17,904 bases of DNA from Candidatus Neomicrothrix sp. UBA7884 (lineage in GTDB: Bacteria; Actinomycetota; Acidimicrobiia; Acidimicrobiales; MedAcidi-G1). The number at the start of each line of letters is the position of its first letter. Position 1 is the stretch's first letter. The stretch spans positions 1 through 17,904 of the forward strand of contig DLRQ01000057.1 in the NCBI GenBank assembly GCA_002501135.1, read 5' to 3'. The position numbers and the translations under genes are program-made. This document shows positions 6,787 through 14,599 of the stretch, piece by piece. The notes beneath the pieces were generated by a model that made no database searches, was not told the origin of the DNA, and was given only the letters and a program-made list of their open reading frames with translations.

Positions 6787-8145
6787 TCAGGCTCCGACCC
6801 TGCGCCCAGGGGGGATCGAGGCGGCCTCGGCGAGGGTTACTGCCAGTTCGTCGTAGCCCGTGTCGACAGTTGCGACGGTGAGCCGCAGGTGCGGGGGTGT
6901 TCCCGGGCCGACCATGAAGGGGCTGCCCGGAGCTGCACCAATTCCTCGGGCGGACAGGGCTACCAGGGCATTCGTCTCGTCTCCGACCTTGAGCCACAGG
7001 TTGATCCCAGATGTGCCGGGCACGGTCACCCCGTGGGCTCTGAGGCTGTTGATGAGCGATGTCCTACGCGTTGAGTAGGTGGCTGCTGCTGTGGCAACAG
7101 TTTCTGCAGTGGCCCGGGTTGTGAGAAGTTGGAGAAGCACACCCTGGAGCAGCCGGCTGCTCCATGCCGGACCCAGTTGGCGGCGGTGGACCATGGCTTC
7201 GATGACCGGCCCCGAGCCCCCTACGGCGGCCAGACGCAGGTCGGGGCCGTAGGCCTTGGAGAAGCTGCGTATGTGGACGACCTGGTCAGGTAACCGGGTT
7301 CCGAGGCTGTGAAGGGGTGAACCGGATACCTCGCCCGAATGGTCGTCCTCGATGATCAACAGGTCCGAGCCCTCCAGGAGGTCTGCGAGCAGGTCGACCC
7401 TCTCGGCGTCGTGGCTCCATCCTGTCGGATTGTGGGCGCGGGGCTGTAGGACCAGGAGGCTCGGGTCCATGGCAAGGCCCCGGGAGAGGGAGTCGGGGTC
7501 GAGGCCGCCCTCAACCATCTGGACCGGGATCAGCTCAGCGCCAGCCAGCTCGAGCATGTCGATGGTCGGGGGGAATCCTGGATCTTCCACGAGCACCCTG
7601 TCGCCATAGTTGACCGTTGCGGCGATGATCCGGTCGAGGGCGTCGAGGGCGCCGTCGACGACCGTGAGTGCCGCAGGTTCGAACGGCCAGCGCTCCCGGA
7701 GCAGCTCTGACAGGGCGGGCAGGGTGGGTTGGTCCAGATAGCTCGAGACCGGTGGTTCGTCCCGGAGTGCAGCCAGGGCCGGTCCCAGCGGTGGTAGGAG
7801 GGCCGGGTCCGGAGTTCCCGTGCTGAGGTCCAACCTGTACGTGTGAGGGTTGACGGGTACCTGCCAGAAGCGCCCCGGGTCCTCAGGTTGGCGGCGGGCC
7901 CGGACAAAGCTTCCGCGTCGGCCCTCGGTGGCGAGGAGACCTGCATGGTGAAGGCGGCGCCACGAGTCGGCGACGACCGAGGGGCTCACGTTGAGGCTTC
8001 GGGCCAGCGCTCTGACCGTTGGCAGGCGGTCGCCGCTCGGAATGCTCCCGTCGCTGATCAGCCTGCCGATTGCCGAGGCAATTTCGGCGGGCCCGGTGCT
8101 GGTGCCGACAGCGTTGGTGATGGCGGTGAGTGTGGATTCGGTCAT
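6787..8145 (-). CDS. MocR-type transcriptional regulator (GntR HTH + class I aminotransferase-like domain)
   Basis: The protein has 452 residues. A GntR winged helix occupies about residues 15-85, with ISDGSIPSGDRLPTVRALA and VSPSVVADSWRRLHHAGLL. An aminotransferase fold I domain follows from about 110, with the PLP lysine in SFSKAYGPDLRLA (about Lys297) and AHNPTG. Such MocR/GabR-type proteins sense an amine or PLP-bound ligand and usually control the divergent catabolic operon. That operon here makes and transaminates beta-alanine, a plausible effector. The ATG at 8145 is chosen because MTESTLTAI leads directly into the helix-turn-helix; the open frame extending to 8367 would cross the promoter region and the start of the divergent gene. 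The next gene on the same strand begins 4 bp after the stop. Confidence 0.93.
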   Translation of the reverse strand: MTESTLTAITNAVGTSTGPAEIASAIGRLISDGSIPSGDRLPTVRALARSLNVSPSVVADSWRRLHHAGLLATEGRRGSFVRARRQPEDPGRFWQVPVNPHTYRLDLSTGTPDPALLPPLGPALAALRDEPPVSSYLDQPTLPALSELLRERWPFEPAALTVVDGALDALDRIIAATVNYGDRVLVEDPGFPPTIDMLELAGAELIPVQMVEGGLDPDSLSRGLAMDPSLLVLQPRAHNPTGWSHDAERVDLLADLLEGSDLLIIEDDHSGEVSGSPLHSLGTRLPDQVVHIRSFSKAYGPDLRLAAVGGSGPVIEAMVHRRQLGPAWSSRLLQGVLLQLLTTRATAETVATAAATYSTRRTSLINSLRAHGVTVPGTSGINLWLKVGDETNALVALSARGIGAAPGSPFMVGPGTPPHLRLTVATVDTGYDELAVTLAEAASIPPGRRVGA

Positions 8146-8162
8146 GTTCCTGGATTTCGGGA

Positions 8163-8187
8163 CACAGGGGGGTAACAGCTCCCTGTG
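8163..8187. promoter_or_regulatory. 7-bp inverted repeat upstream of the MocR start
   Basis: CACAGGG (8163-8169) and CCCTGTG (8181-8187) are perfect inverted copies around an 11-bp spacer, 18 bp upstream of the regulator's ATG. It could be an autoregulatory operator or an mRNA hairpin in the regulator's leader. No protein binding can be inferred directly. Confidence 0.35.
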
Positions 8188-8193
8188 AAATGT

Positions 8194-8250
8194 TTGTGTG
8201 TAACAAAGAATGGATTGTCTGCACAACGATTTAGCAATACTGTCGCACAA
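8194..8250. promoter_or_regulatory. Cluster of three TTGT...ACAA-type candidate operator sites
   Basis: Three related short inverted elements occur: TTGT-N5-ACAA at 8194-8206, TTGT-N4-ACAA at 8215-8226, and TGT-N3-ACAA at 8241-8250. The last two also form a direct repeat, TGTCTGCACAAC / TGTCGCACAAC, offset by 25 bp, and they cover the -35 and -10 of the operon promoter. Repeated sites in the divergent gap are typical for MocR regulators; assigning them to this regulator is inference. Confidence 0.42.
8215..8243 (+). promoter_or_regulatory. Promoter of the pyrimidine catabolism operon (TTGTCT-N17-TACTGT)
   Basis: A -35 TTGTCT (8215-8220) and a -10 TACTGT (8238-8243) are separated by exactly 17 bp, predicting transcription from about 8250. 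That leaves a leader of about 65 nt with a normal ribosome-binding site. An in-frame ATG at 8210 lies upstream of this promoter and so is not the gene start. Confidence 0.5.
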
Positions 8251-8314
8251 CACGGCAGAGGGCAACCGCGGCGGCATCAACCGCTGGCGGAACCAGACCA
8301 CAGAGGAGAACCCA

Positions 8315-9157
8315 ATGGCTAGCGAGGTACGGGCGGCAATGGTCCAGACGGCCTGGACCGGTGACAAGGAGTCGATGATCGAACTCCACGAGAACTACAT
8401 GCGCGAGGCGGCAGCAGCCGGAGCCCGGATCATGTGTTTCCAGGAACTCTTCTACGGCCCCTATTTCTGCCAGGTGCAGGAAACCGAGTACTACGACTAC
8501 GCCGAGGCCATTCCAGACGGGCCGACCACAAAGCGGTTCCAGGAGTTGGCGGCCGAACTGGGCATGGTCGTGGTCCTACCCATGTACGAAAAGGAACAGG
8601 AGGGCCTTCTCTACAACACGGCGGCCGTCATCGACGCCGACGGCACCTACCTCGGCAAGTACCGCAAGACCCACATTCCCCAGGTCAAGGGCTTCTGGGA
8701 GAAGTTCTACTTCCGCCCGGGCAACCTCGGATACCCGGTGTTCGACACAGCCGTCGGCAAGGTCGGTGTCTACATCTGCTACGACCGTCACTTCCCCGAG
8801 GGATGGAGGGCACTCGGTCTCAACGGCGCCCAGATCGTGTTCAACCCGTCGGCGACCAGCCGTGGCCTGTCCTCATACCTGTGGCAGCTGGAACAGCCCG
8901 CCTCGGCCGCTGCCAACATGTACTTCGTCGGCGCCATCAACCGTGTCGGCATCGAGGCGTTGGGCGACAACGACTTCTACGGGACCACCTACTTCGCCAA
9001 CCCGCGCGGGCAGTTCGTTGGTGAGGTCTGCTCAGACCAGGACGCCGAGCTGATAATCCGCGATCTCGACCTCGATCAGGTCGACGAGGTCCGCAACCAG
9101 TGGGCCTTCTACCGTGACCGCCGGCCCGACATGTACGGCCCCCTGACCTCCGCCTGA
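8315..9157 (+). CDS. Beta-ureidopropionase (nitrilase superfamily)
   Basis: The 280-residue protein has the nitrilase superfamily triad: Glu44 in CFQELFYGPYF, Lys118 in YRKTHIPQV and Cys155 in VYICYDRHFPEGW. The block NGAQIVFNPSAT and GAINRVGIEALG match mammalian beta-ureidopropionase closely by eye, which supports N-carbamoyl-beta-alanine amidohydrolase over other nitrilase branches. The reaction gives beta-alanine (or beta-aminoisobutyrate), CO2 and ammonia in the cytosol. GAGGAG (8303-8308) lies 6 nt before the ATG. The gene leads the operon and is followed by a transaminase that can use its product, with dihydropyrimidinase (the preceding step) two genes downstream. A D-carbamoylase role with a hydantoinase is an alternative, but the downstream semialdehyde dehydrogenase favours the pyrimidine pathway. 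Confidence 0.88.
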   Translation: MASEVRAAMVQTAWTGDKESMIELHENYMREAAAAGARIMCFQELFYGPYFCQVQETEYYDYAEAIPDGPTTKRFQELAAELGMVVVLPMYEKEQEGLLYNTAAVIDADGTYLGKYRKTHIPQVKGFWEKFYFRPGNLGYPVFDTAVGKVGVYICYDRHFPEGWRALGLNGAQIVFNPSATSRGLSSYLWQLEQPASAAANMYFVGAINRVGIEALGDNDFYGTTYFANPRGQFVGEVCSDQDAELIIRDLDLDQVDEVRNQWAFYRDRRPDMYGPLTSA

Positions 9158-9192
9158 CGGCGGCCCAGCCCGACCTACCGGAGATAGCGACC

Positions 9193-10491
9193 ATGACAAC
9201 CAACTCAGAGCTCCTCGACCGTCATCAGGCGGCTCTTCCTTCCTGGCTGGCGCTCTACTACGACCCACCCATCTCAATGGACCACGGCGAGGGACGTCAT
9301 GTGGTCGATGTCGAGGGAAACCGATACCTGGACTTCTTCGGCGGAATCCTCACCACCAGCCTGGGATACAACGTGCCCGAGGTGACAAAGGCGGTCCAGG
9401 AGCAGGCCTCCAAGGTTCTCCACTCCTCAACCCTGTACCTCTCGGAGCCGATGATCGAGCTCGCCGAGCTGGTAGCGAACCTGTCGGGGATTCCAGATGC
9501 AAGGGTGTTCTTCACCACATCCGGAACCGAAGCCAATGACGCAGCGCTCCTTTTGGCGACGACCTACCGGAAGTCAAATCAGATTCTGGCCCTGCGCAAC
9601 AGCTACCACGGCCGTTCGTTCAGCACCATCGCCATCACGGCACAGCGGGCGTGGTCACCGACCAGCGTCAGCGGCCTTTCGGTCAACTATGTGCAGGGTG
9701 GCTACCGCATGCGCAGCCCCTTCCGGGCACTGGACGACGATGCCTACACAACCGCATGCGTCGAGGACCTGGTCCAGGTGTTCGACATGATGACCTCGGG
9801 CGATGTAGCGGCGATGATCGCCGAACCCATCCAGGGCGTCGGTGGCTTCGCTGTTCCACCAGACGGCTTCTTTGGCGAGATGAAGAAGGAACTCGACAAC
9901 CGCGGGGTCCTCTTCATCTCCGATGAGGTGCAGACCGGATGGGGCCGGACCGGAGACAACTTCTGGGGATACCAGGCACACGGCATCACGCCCGACATCC
10001 TCACCTTCGCAAAGGGGGTGGGCAACGGCCTGGCCCTTGGAGGGGTTGTGGCCAGCGCCGAGCTCATGAATTCCCTGCCCGGCAACTCTCTCTCCACCTT
10101 CGGAGGCAATCCGCTCAGCAGCGCAGGTGCGCTTGCGACCATCCGGTACATGCTCGACAACGACCTCCAGGGCAACTCCAGGGAGATGGGCGCCCGACTG
10201 GAGGCCATTCTGCGGCCGGCGGCCGACGCATGTCAGTCCGTAGGCGAGTTGAGGGGCCGCGGCCTGATGCTCGCCTTTGAAATGGTGCGCCCTGGAACCA
10301 ACGAACCGGATGCCGATGCAGCGGCTCGCCTCCTCGAGGCGGCGAGAGCACGTGGTGTCCTGATTGGCAAGGGGGGCCTGTACGGCAACGTGCTTCGTAT
10401 TGCACCGCCTATGACGGTCACGCCAGACGAGATCGACAAGGCCGGTGAGATCATCGTTGCAGCGCTCGGCTCGCTGAGAGATGCCGTCTGA
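9193..10491 (+). CDS. Class III PLP aminotransferase, probable beta-alanine/beta-aminoisobutyrate transaminase
   Basis: The 432-residue enzyme belongs to the AGXT2-like class III aminotransferases. It shows FFTTSGTEANDAA (phosphate-binding region), NSYHGRS, FISDEVQTGWGRTG (the PLP-binding Asp) and TFAKGVGNG with the Schiff-base Lys274. From the gene order it should convert beta-alanine to malonate semialdehyde, or beta-aminoisobutyrate to methylmalonate semialdehyde, with pyruvate or glyoxylate as the usual acceptors in this family. A GGAG (9180-9183) precedes the ATG, and there are 35 bp to the upstream gene. The amino donor cannot be fixed from sequence alone. Alternatives include 4-aminobutyrate or alanine-glyoxylate transaminase. 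Confidence 0.88.
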   Translation: MTTNSELLDRHQAALPSWLALYYDPPISMDHGEGRHVVDVEGNRYLDFFGGILTTSLGYNVPEVTKAVQEQASKVLHSSTLYLSEPMIELAELVANLSGIPDARVFFTTSGTEANDAALLLATTYRKSNQILALRNSYHGRSFSTIAITAQRAWSPTSVSGLSVNYVQGGYRMRSPFRALDDDAYTTACVEDLVQVFDMMTSGDVAAMIAEPIQGVGGFAVPPDGFFGEMKKELDNRGVLFISDEVQTGWGRTGDNFWGYQAHGITPDILTFAKGVGNGLALGGVVASAELMNSLPGNSLSTFGGNPLSSAGALATIRYMLDNDLQGNSREMGARLEAILRPAADACQSVGELRGRGLMLAFEMVRPGTNEPDADAAARLLEAARARGVLIGKGGLYGNVLRIAPPMTVTPDEIDKAGEIIVAALGSLRDAV

Positions 10492-10550
10492 GGCTGGACG
10501 GCACGACCTGAGCAGACCAACATGCTGATGAAACGAACAGGAGGCAGGAC

Positions 10551-11963
10551 ATGACGATCCTCATCAAGAACGGAACGGTTGTAAGCCCGACAGGGCGACA
10601 CGATGCCGATGTTCTGGTCGATGGCCAGAAGATTGCAGCGCTGCTGCAGCCGGGTAGCGATGCGGCGGCATCAGCCGAGAGCGGCGCCGAAAAGGTGATT
10701 GACGCAGCCGGGAAGTACGTGGTTCCCGGTGGAATCGACGCCCACACCCACATGGAGTTGCCATTTGGAGGCACCTTCGCGTCCGACACCTTTGAGATCG
10801 GCACGCGGGCGGCTGCCTGGGGCGGAACCACGACGATCATCGACTTTGCCGTGCAGCGTGACGGCGAGAACGTGAGGGAGTCACTTGACGCATGGTTCGC
10901 AAAGGCCGAGGGCGAATGCGCGATCGACTACGGGTTTCACATGATCCTCGGCGGAGTCGACGAAGCCGCTCTCAAGGAGATGGACAACCTCGTCGGCGAG
11001 GGAATCTCCAGCTTCAAGCTGTTCATGGCCTACCCGGGAGTCTTTTACAGCGACGATGGTCAGATCCTTCGGGCAATGCAGAAGGCATCCGACAACGGTG
11101 GCCTTATCTGCATGCACGCCGAGAACGGCATAGCCATCGACGTGTTGGCTGAGCAGGCTGCCGCCCGCGGCCAGACCGACCCCGTCTACCACGGCATCAC
11201 CCGTCCACCGGCTCTCGAGGGCGAGGCCACCAACCGGGCCATCCAGTTGGCACTGGTGGCCGGTGCACCTGTCTACTTCGTTCATCTCTCTGCGAGCGAG
11301 GCCCTGGCAGCGGTGGCAGCAGCCCGCAACGACGGACACAACGTTTTCGCCGAGACCTGCCCCCAGTACCTCTACCTCAACCTCGAGGACCACCTGGGTC
11401 TTCCCGGCTTTGCCGGCGCCGGCTACGTCTGCTCGCCGCCACTGCGTACAAAGGAGCACACGCACCACACCGACCTGTGGCGCGGCCTCCGCACCAATGA
11501 CCTGGCGGTCGTCTCCACCGACCACTGCCCATTCTGCATGAAGGACCAAAAGGAACTGGGCCTCGACGACTTCAGGGCGATCCCCAACGGAATCGGTGGA
11601 GTGGAACATCGAATGGACCTCATCTACCAGGGCGTGGTCATGGGCGAGTTGTCGCTTGAACGCTGGGTTGAGACCTGCTCGACGACACCGGCCCGCATGT
11701 TCGGGCTCTACCCGCAAAAGGGTGTTATAGCCCCGGGGTCCGATGCCGACATCGTCCTCTACGATCCGAACGGCTCGACCACGCTGTCAGTGGACACCCA
11801 TCACATGAGCATGGACTACTCGGCCTACGAGGGTGTAGAGATCGACGGTCGGGTCGACACTGTGCTGTCCAAGGGCAAGGTGCTCATCGCCGACGAGACC
11901 TATCACGGTGCGAAGGGTGACGGTGCATATCTGCGCCGTGGCCTCTCCTCGTACCTCCTCTGA
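10551..11963 (+). CDS. hydA: Dihydropyrimidinase / hydantoinase
   Basis: The 470-residue cyclic amidohydrolase has the whole binuclear zinc site. His65 and His67 lie in GIDAHTHMELPFGG, the carboxylated Lys156 in SSFKLFMAYPG, His189 in CMHAEN, His245 in YFVHLS and Asp324 in STDHCPF. It hydrolyses 5,6-dihydrouracil or dihydrothymine to N-carbamoyl-beta-amino acids, the substrate of the first gene of the operon. GAGAGYVCSPPLR-like and PNGIGGVEHR segments are typical of dihydropyrimidinases. AGGAGG (10539-10544) is a strong ribosome-binding site 6 nt before the ATG. Substrate preference between dihydropyrimidines and 5-substituted hydantoins cannot be read from sequence; the neighbours favour dihydropyrimidines. 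Confidence 0.94.
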   Translation: MTILIKNGTVVSPTGRHDADVLVDGQKIAALLQPGSDAAASAESGAEKVIDAAGKYVVPGGIDAHTHMELPFGGTFASDTFEIGTRAAAWGGTTTIIDFAVQRDGENVRESLDAWFAKAEGECAIDYGFHMILGGVDEAALKEMDNLVGEGISSFKLFMAYPGVFYSDDGQILRAMQKASDNGGLICMHAENGIAIDVLAEQAAARGQTDPVYHGITRPPALEGEATNRAIQLALVAGAPVYFVHLSASEALAAVAAARNDGHNVFAETCPQYLYLNLEDHLGLPGFAGAGYVCSPPLRTKEHTHHTDLWRGLRTNDLAVVSTDHCPFCMKDQKELGLDDFRAIPNGIGGVEHRMDLIYQGVVMGELSLERWVETCSTTPARMFGLYPQKGVIAPGSDADIVLYDPNGSTTLSVDTHHMSMDYSAYEGVEIDGRVDTVLSKGKVLIADETYHGAKGDGAYLRRGLSSYLL

Positions 11964-12024
11964 CGCCCTACGGGCACGCCAGAGCGCCAATCACAATCCA
12001 CGTTCAGATCACCGGGAGTAGGCC

Positions 12025-13512
12025 ATGTTGCAGATTCAGCACCTGATTGGCGGCGAAGCCGTCGAATCTGGTTCAGGCCGTACAGGACCGGTATTCAACC
12101 CGGCCACCGGCGAACAGACCGGCCAGGTCGACCTGGCATCGGTCGTCGAAGTTAATTCGGTCGTGGCGTCCTCCAAGGCTGCGTTCGCAGAGTGGAGAAA
12201 CGTTTCGATCGCACGGCGCACCAAGTTGCTCTACGCCTTCCGGAATCTGGTCGTCGAGAACGCCGACGAGATTGCCCGGCGGCTGACCGCGGAACACGGC
12301 AAGGTCGCAGACGACGCGTGTGGCGAGGTCGCTAGGGGAATCGAGAACATCGAGTTCGCATGCGGGTTCGCCCAGACCCTCGAGGGCCGCTACAGCGAGC
12401 TCGCCTCCACCGGAGTCGACGTCTACACGGTGCGCCAACCCGTAGGTGTCTGCGCCGGAATCACGCCGTTCAACTTTCCCGCCATGGTCCCGCTCTGGAT
12501 GCTCCCGAATGCAGTGGCGTGCGGGAACACGTTCATACTCAAGCCCTCCGAACGGAACCCGTCAGCACCCAGGTTCGTCGTTGAGCTGGCCCAGGAAGCG
12601 GGCTTCCCACCAGGAGTGATCAACCTCGTCAACGGAGACAAGGAGGCGGTCGACAGGCTGCTTGAACACCCCGATGTAGGGGCGGTCAGCTTCGTTGGCT
12701 CGACCCCGATTGCCCGTTACGTGTACTCGACCGGGACCGCCAACGGCAAGCGCGTCCAGGCCCTCGGTGGGGCAAAGAACCACATGATCGTGCTGCCCGA
12801 CGCCGACCTGGGCCTGGCAGCCGATGCCGCTGTCTCAGCCGCCTACGGGTCGGCAGGCGAGCGGTGTATGGCCGTGTCGGTCGTCGTCGCCGTGGGCGAC
12901 ATCGCCGATCCGCTGGTTGAGGCGATAAGGGTTCGCATGGACAAGCTCGTGATCGGGCCCGGCGACGACCCTGCCTCGGAGATGGGTCCGCTCATTACCG
13001 CAGAACACCGTGACCGGGTTGCCGGTTATGTCGAGTCCGGTTCTGCCGACGGAGCCGACGTGGTGGTCGACGGTCGCGAGCAGGCGTTCGACGGAGACGG
13101 CTTCTTCCTCGGGGCGTCACTGCTCGACAGGGTCACCACCGACATGTCGGTCTACCGCGACGAGGTCTTCGGTCCGGTTCTGTCTGTGGTGCGCAGCGAC
13201 AGCTACGCCGAGGCGGTCAAGTTGATCGACGACAACCCTTACGGCAACGGGGCTGCCATCTTCACCCGCGACGGTGGCGCTGCAAGGCAGTTCCAGGGCG
13301 ATGTCGAGGCCGGCATGGTCGGCATCAACGTCCCGATTCCGGTTCCGGTCGGCTACCACTCGTTTGGCGGCTGGAACGACTCCTTCTTCGGCGACACGAC
13401 CATGTACGGGCCCGAGGGCATGAGGTTCTATACACGGCCCAAGGTCGTTACAAGTCGCTGGCCTGACCCGTCAACCAGCAGCGTCGATCTGGGCTTTCCC
13501 AGGAACGACTGA
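12025..13512 (+). CDS. mmsA: CoA-acylating methylmalonate/malonate-semialdehyde dehydrogenase
   Basis: The 495-residue aldehyde dehydrogenase superfamily protein carries the MmsA hallmarks. TPFNFPAMVPLWMLP and LKPSERNPSAP form the NAD site, and the nucleophile is Cys281 in GSAGERCMA. The segment ALGGAKNHM has Asn where ordinary aldehyde dehydrogenases have the general-base Glu. That substitution is characteristic of the CoA-dependent decarboxylating type. It would turn malonate semialdehyde into acetyl-CoA, or methylmalonate semialdehyde into propionyl-CoA, with CO2 and NADH. This is the end of the route begun by the upstream genes. GGGAG (12014-12018) precedes the ATG. The alternative role, in valine or inositol catabolism, is less likely here because no such genes are nearby. 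Confidence 0.93.
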   Translation: MLQIQHLIGGEAVESGSGRTGPVFNPATGEQTGQVDLASVVEVNSVVASSKAAFAEWRNVSIARRTKLLYAFRNLVVENADEIARRLTAEHGKVADDACGEVARGIENIEFACGFAQTLEGRYSELASTGVDVYTVRQPVGVCAGITPFNFPAMVPLWMLPNAVACGNTFILKPSERNPSAPRFVVELAQEAGFPPGVINLVNGDKEAVDRLLEHPDVGAVSFVGSTPIARYVYSTGTANGKRVQALGGAKNHMIVLPDADLGLAADAAVSAAYGSAGERCMAVSVVVAVGDIADPLVEAIRVRMDKLVIGPGDDPASEMGPLITAEHRDRVAGYVESGSADGADVVVDGREQAFDGDGFFLGASLLDRVTTDMSVYRDEVFGPVLSVVRSDSYAEAVKLIDDNPYGNGAAIFTRDGGAARQFQGDVEAGMVGINVPIPVPVGYHSFGGWNDSFFGDTTMYGPEGMRFYTRPKVVTSRWPDPSTSSVDLGFPRND

Positions 13513-13530
13513 TCACAGACCAGGGACTAG

Positions 13531-13565
13531 GACGCGACAGGACAGGACAGGATTCGACACGACAG
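13531..13565. repeat. Pentanucleotide repeat (GACAG-like, about seven units)
   Basis: From 13531 the sequence reads in five-base units that all begin with GA: gacgc, gacag, gacag, gacag, gattc, gacac, gacag. It sits in the 77-bp gap between mmsA and the luciferase-like gene. It could be a simple slippage repeat. Confidence 0.6.
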
Positions 13566-13575
13566 CTAGGTCGTG
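13558..13575. promoter_or_regulatory. Intercistronic stem: CACGAC / GTCGTG
   Basis: CACGAC (13558-13563) and GTCGTG (13570-13575) are perfect inverted copies around six bases, ending just before the ribosome-binding site (AAGGGGGAG) of the next gene. No T-tract follows, so it is not a standard terminator. It could be an operator or an RNA hairpin that sets the ratio of enzyme to transporter genes. Confidence 0.4.
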
Positions 13576-13589
13576 CAAAGGGGGAGAAA

Positions 13590-14588
13590 ATGGACTTCGG
13601 GGTGGTAATGCAGACCGACCCGCCGGCAGGGCGGGTCATTGAGTTGACGAAGCGGGCCGAGGGCCTCGGCTTCACCTATGCCTACACATTTGACAGCCAC
13701 GTGCTCTGGCAGGAGCCGTATGTCATCCACAGCCAGATGCTGGCCGCCACTGACAACATGGTCGTCGGGCCGATGGTCACCAACCCGGGTACACGCGACT
13801 GGACCGTGACAGCGTCGGTGTTCGCCACCCTCAACGACATGTACGGGGAGCGCACGGTGTGCGGCATCGGGCGCGGCGACTCGGCCATGAGGGTAATCGG
13901 ACACAAGCCATGCAACCTGGCCACCCTCGAAGAGTCAATGGGCGTCATAAAGGGCCTCGCCGAGGGCGAGGAGGTCGACTACAACGGCACCCGCCAGAAG
14001 TTCCCATGGCGCTCAGGTGGGTCGCTTCCCATCTGGATGGCCGGATACGGGCCCAAGGCCCTCGCTCTGTGCGGCAGGGTCGCCGACGGCTTCGTTCTCC
14101 AGTTGGCCGACCCCCAGATCGCCGAGTGGACCATCGGTGCCGTACGTGCCGCAGCCGAGGAGTCAGGCCGTGACCCCGACGACATCTACATCTGCGTCGT
14201 TGCACCGGCGTACGTGGGGGACAACATTGCACACCAGCGAGACCAGGTGAGGTGGTTCGGCGGCATGGTCGGGAACCACGTGGCCGACCTGGTGGGCCGC
14301 TACGGAACCGAAGGGACTGCGGTGCCTGCCGCCCTCACCGACTACATCGAGGGGCGCAAGGGGTACGACTACACCGACCACGGCAGAGCCGGTGCCGAGC
14401 ACACCGACTTCGTGCCGGACGAGATCATCGACAGGTTTTGCATCCTGGGTACCGAGTCAGCCCACCTTGAACGCCTCGAGGAGCTGCGCGACCTCGGTGT
14501 CGACCAGTTCGCCGTCTACCTCATGCACGACCAACAGGACGAGACCCTTGACGCCTACGGCCAGCGGATCATTCCCGCCATGATCTGA
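13590..14588 (+). CDS. Luciferase-like (F420/FMN-dependent) oxidoreductase of the pyrimidine operon
   Basis: The 332-residue TIM-barrel protein belongs to the luciferase-like/F420-dependent superfamily. It begins MDFGVVMQTDPP and contains ELTKRAEGLGFTYAYTFDSH, MVVGPMVTNPGTRD, GIGRGDSAMR and LPIWMAGYGPKALALCGRVADG, all standard for Mer-like members. I recall a subfamily of this type (TIGR03842, CPS_4043) that tends to lie near hydantoinase genes, but I could not check this. It is shorter than the monooxygenase RutA. It could act on the pyrimidine ring itself, for example as a reductase or an oxygenase. AAGGGGGAG precedes the ATG by about 5 nt. It is followed after 11 bp by the transporter genes. 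Whether the cofactor is F420 or FMN cannot be decided here. Confidence 0.85.
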   Translation: MDFGVVMQTDPPAGRVIELTKRAEGLGFTYAYTFDSHVLWQEPYVIHSQMLAATDNMVVGPMVTNPGTRDWTVTASVFATLNDMYGERTVCGIGRGDSAMRVIGHKPCNLATLEESMGVIKGLAEGEEVDYNGTRQKFPWRSGGSLPIWMAGYGPKALALCGRVADGFVLQLADPQIAEWTIGAVRAAAEESGRDPDDIYICVVAPAYVGDNIAHQRDQVRWFGGMVGNHVADLVGRYGTEGTAVPAALTDYIEGRKGYDYTDHGRAGAEHTDFVPDEIIDRFCILGTESAHLERLEELRDLGVDQFAVYLMHDQQDETLDAYGQRIIPAMI

Positions 14589-14599
14589 CCGGTGACCTC

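Noticed and set aside
8210..8314. Upstream in-frame ATG extending beta-ureidopropionase by 35 residues.
   Set aside because: It lies before the predicted -35/-10, has no ribosome-binding site, and the added residues do not resemble the family. The ATG at 8315 has a strong GAGGAG.
8146..8367. Long upstream extension of the MocR frame.
   Set aside because: It would cross the divergent promoter region and the start of the neighbouring gene. The winged-helix domain begins right after the ATG at 8145.
10522..10554. A 10-codon ATG-TGA mini-ORF whose stop overlaps the dihydropyrimidinase start.
   Set aside because: It lacks its own ribosome-binding site and a run of regulatory codons. A frame this short arises easily by chance in a 59-bp gap.
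10881..11717. 278-codon open frame antisense to dihydropyrimidinase.
   Set aside because: It has no recognisable motifs and lies wholly within a gene with a complete metal-binding site. Codon mirroring in GC-rich DNA explains it.
11965..11976. GCCC-TAC-GGGC mini-hairpin after dihydropyrimidinase.
   Set aside because: A four-base stem without a T-tract is too weak to call a terminator, and the operon appears to continue.
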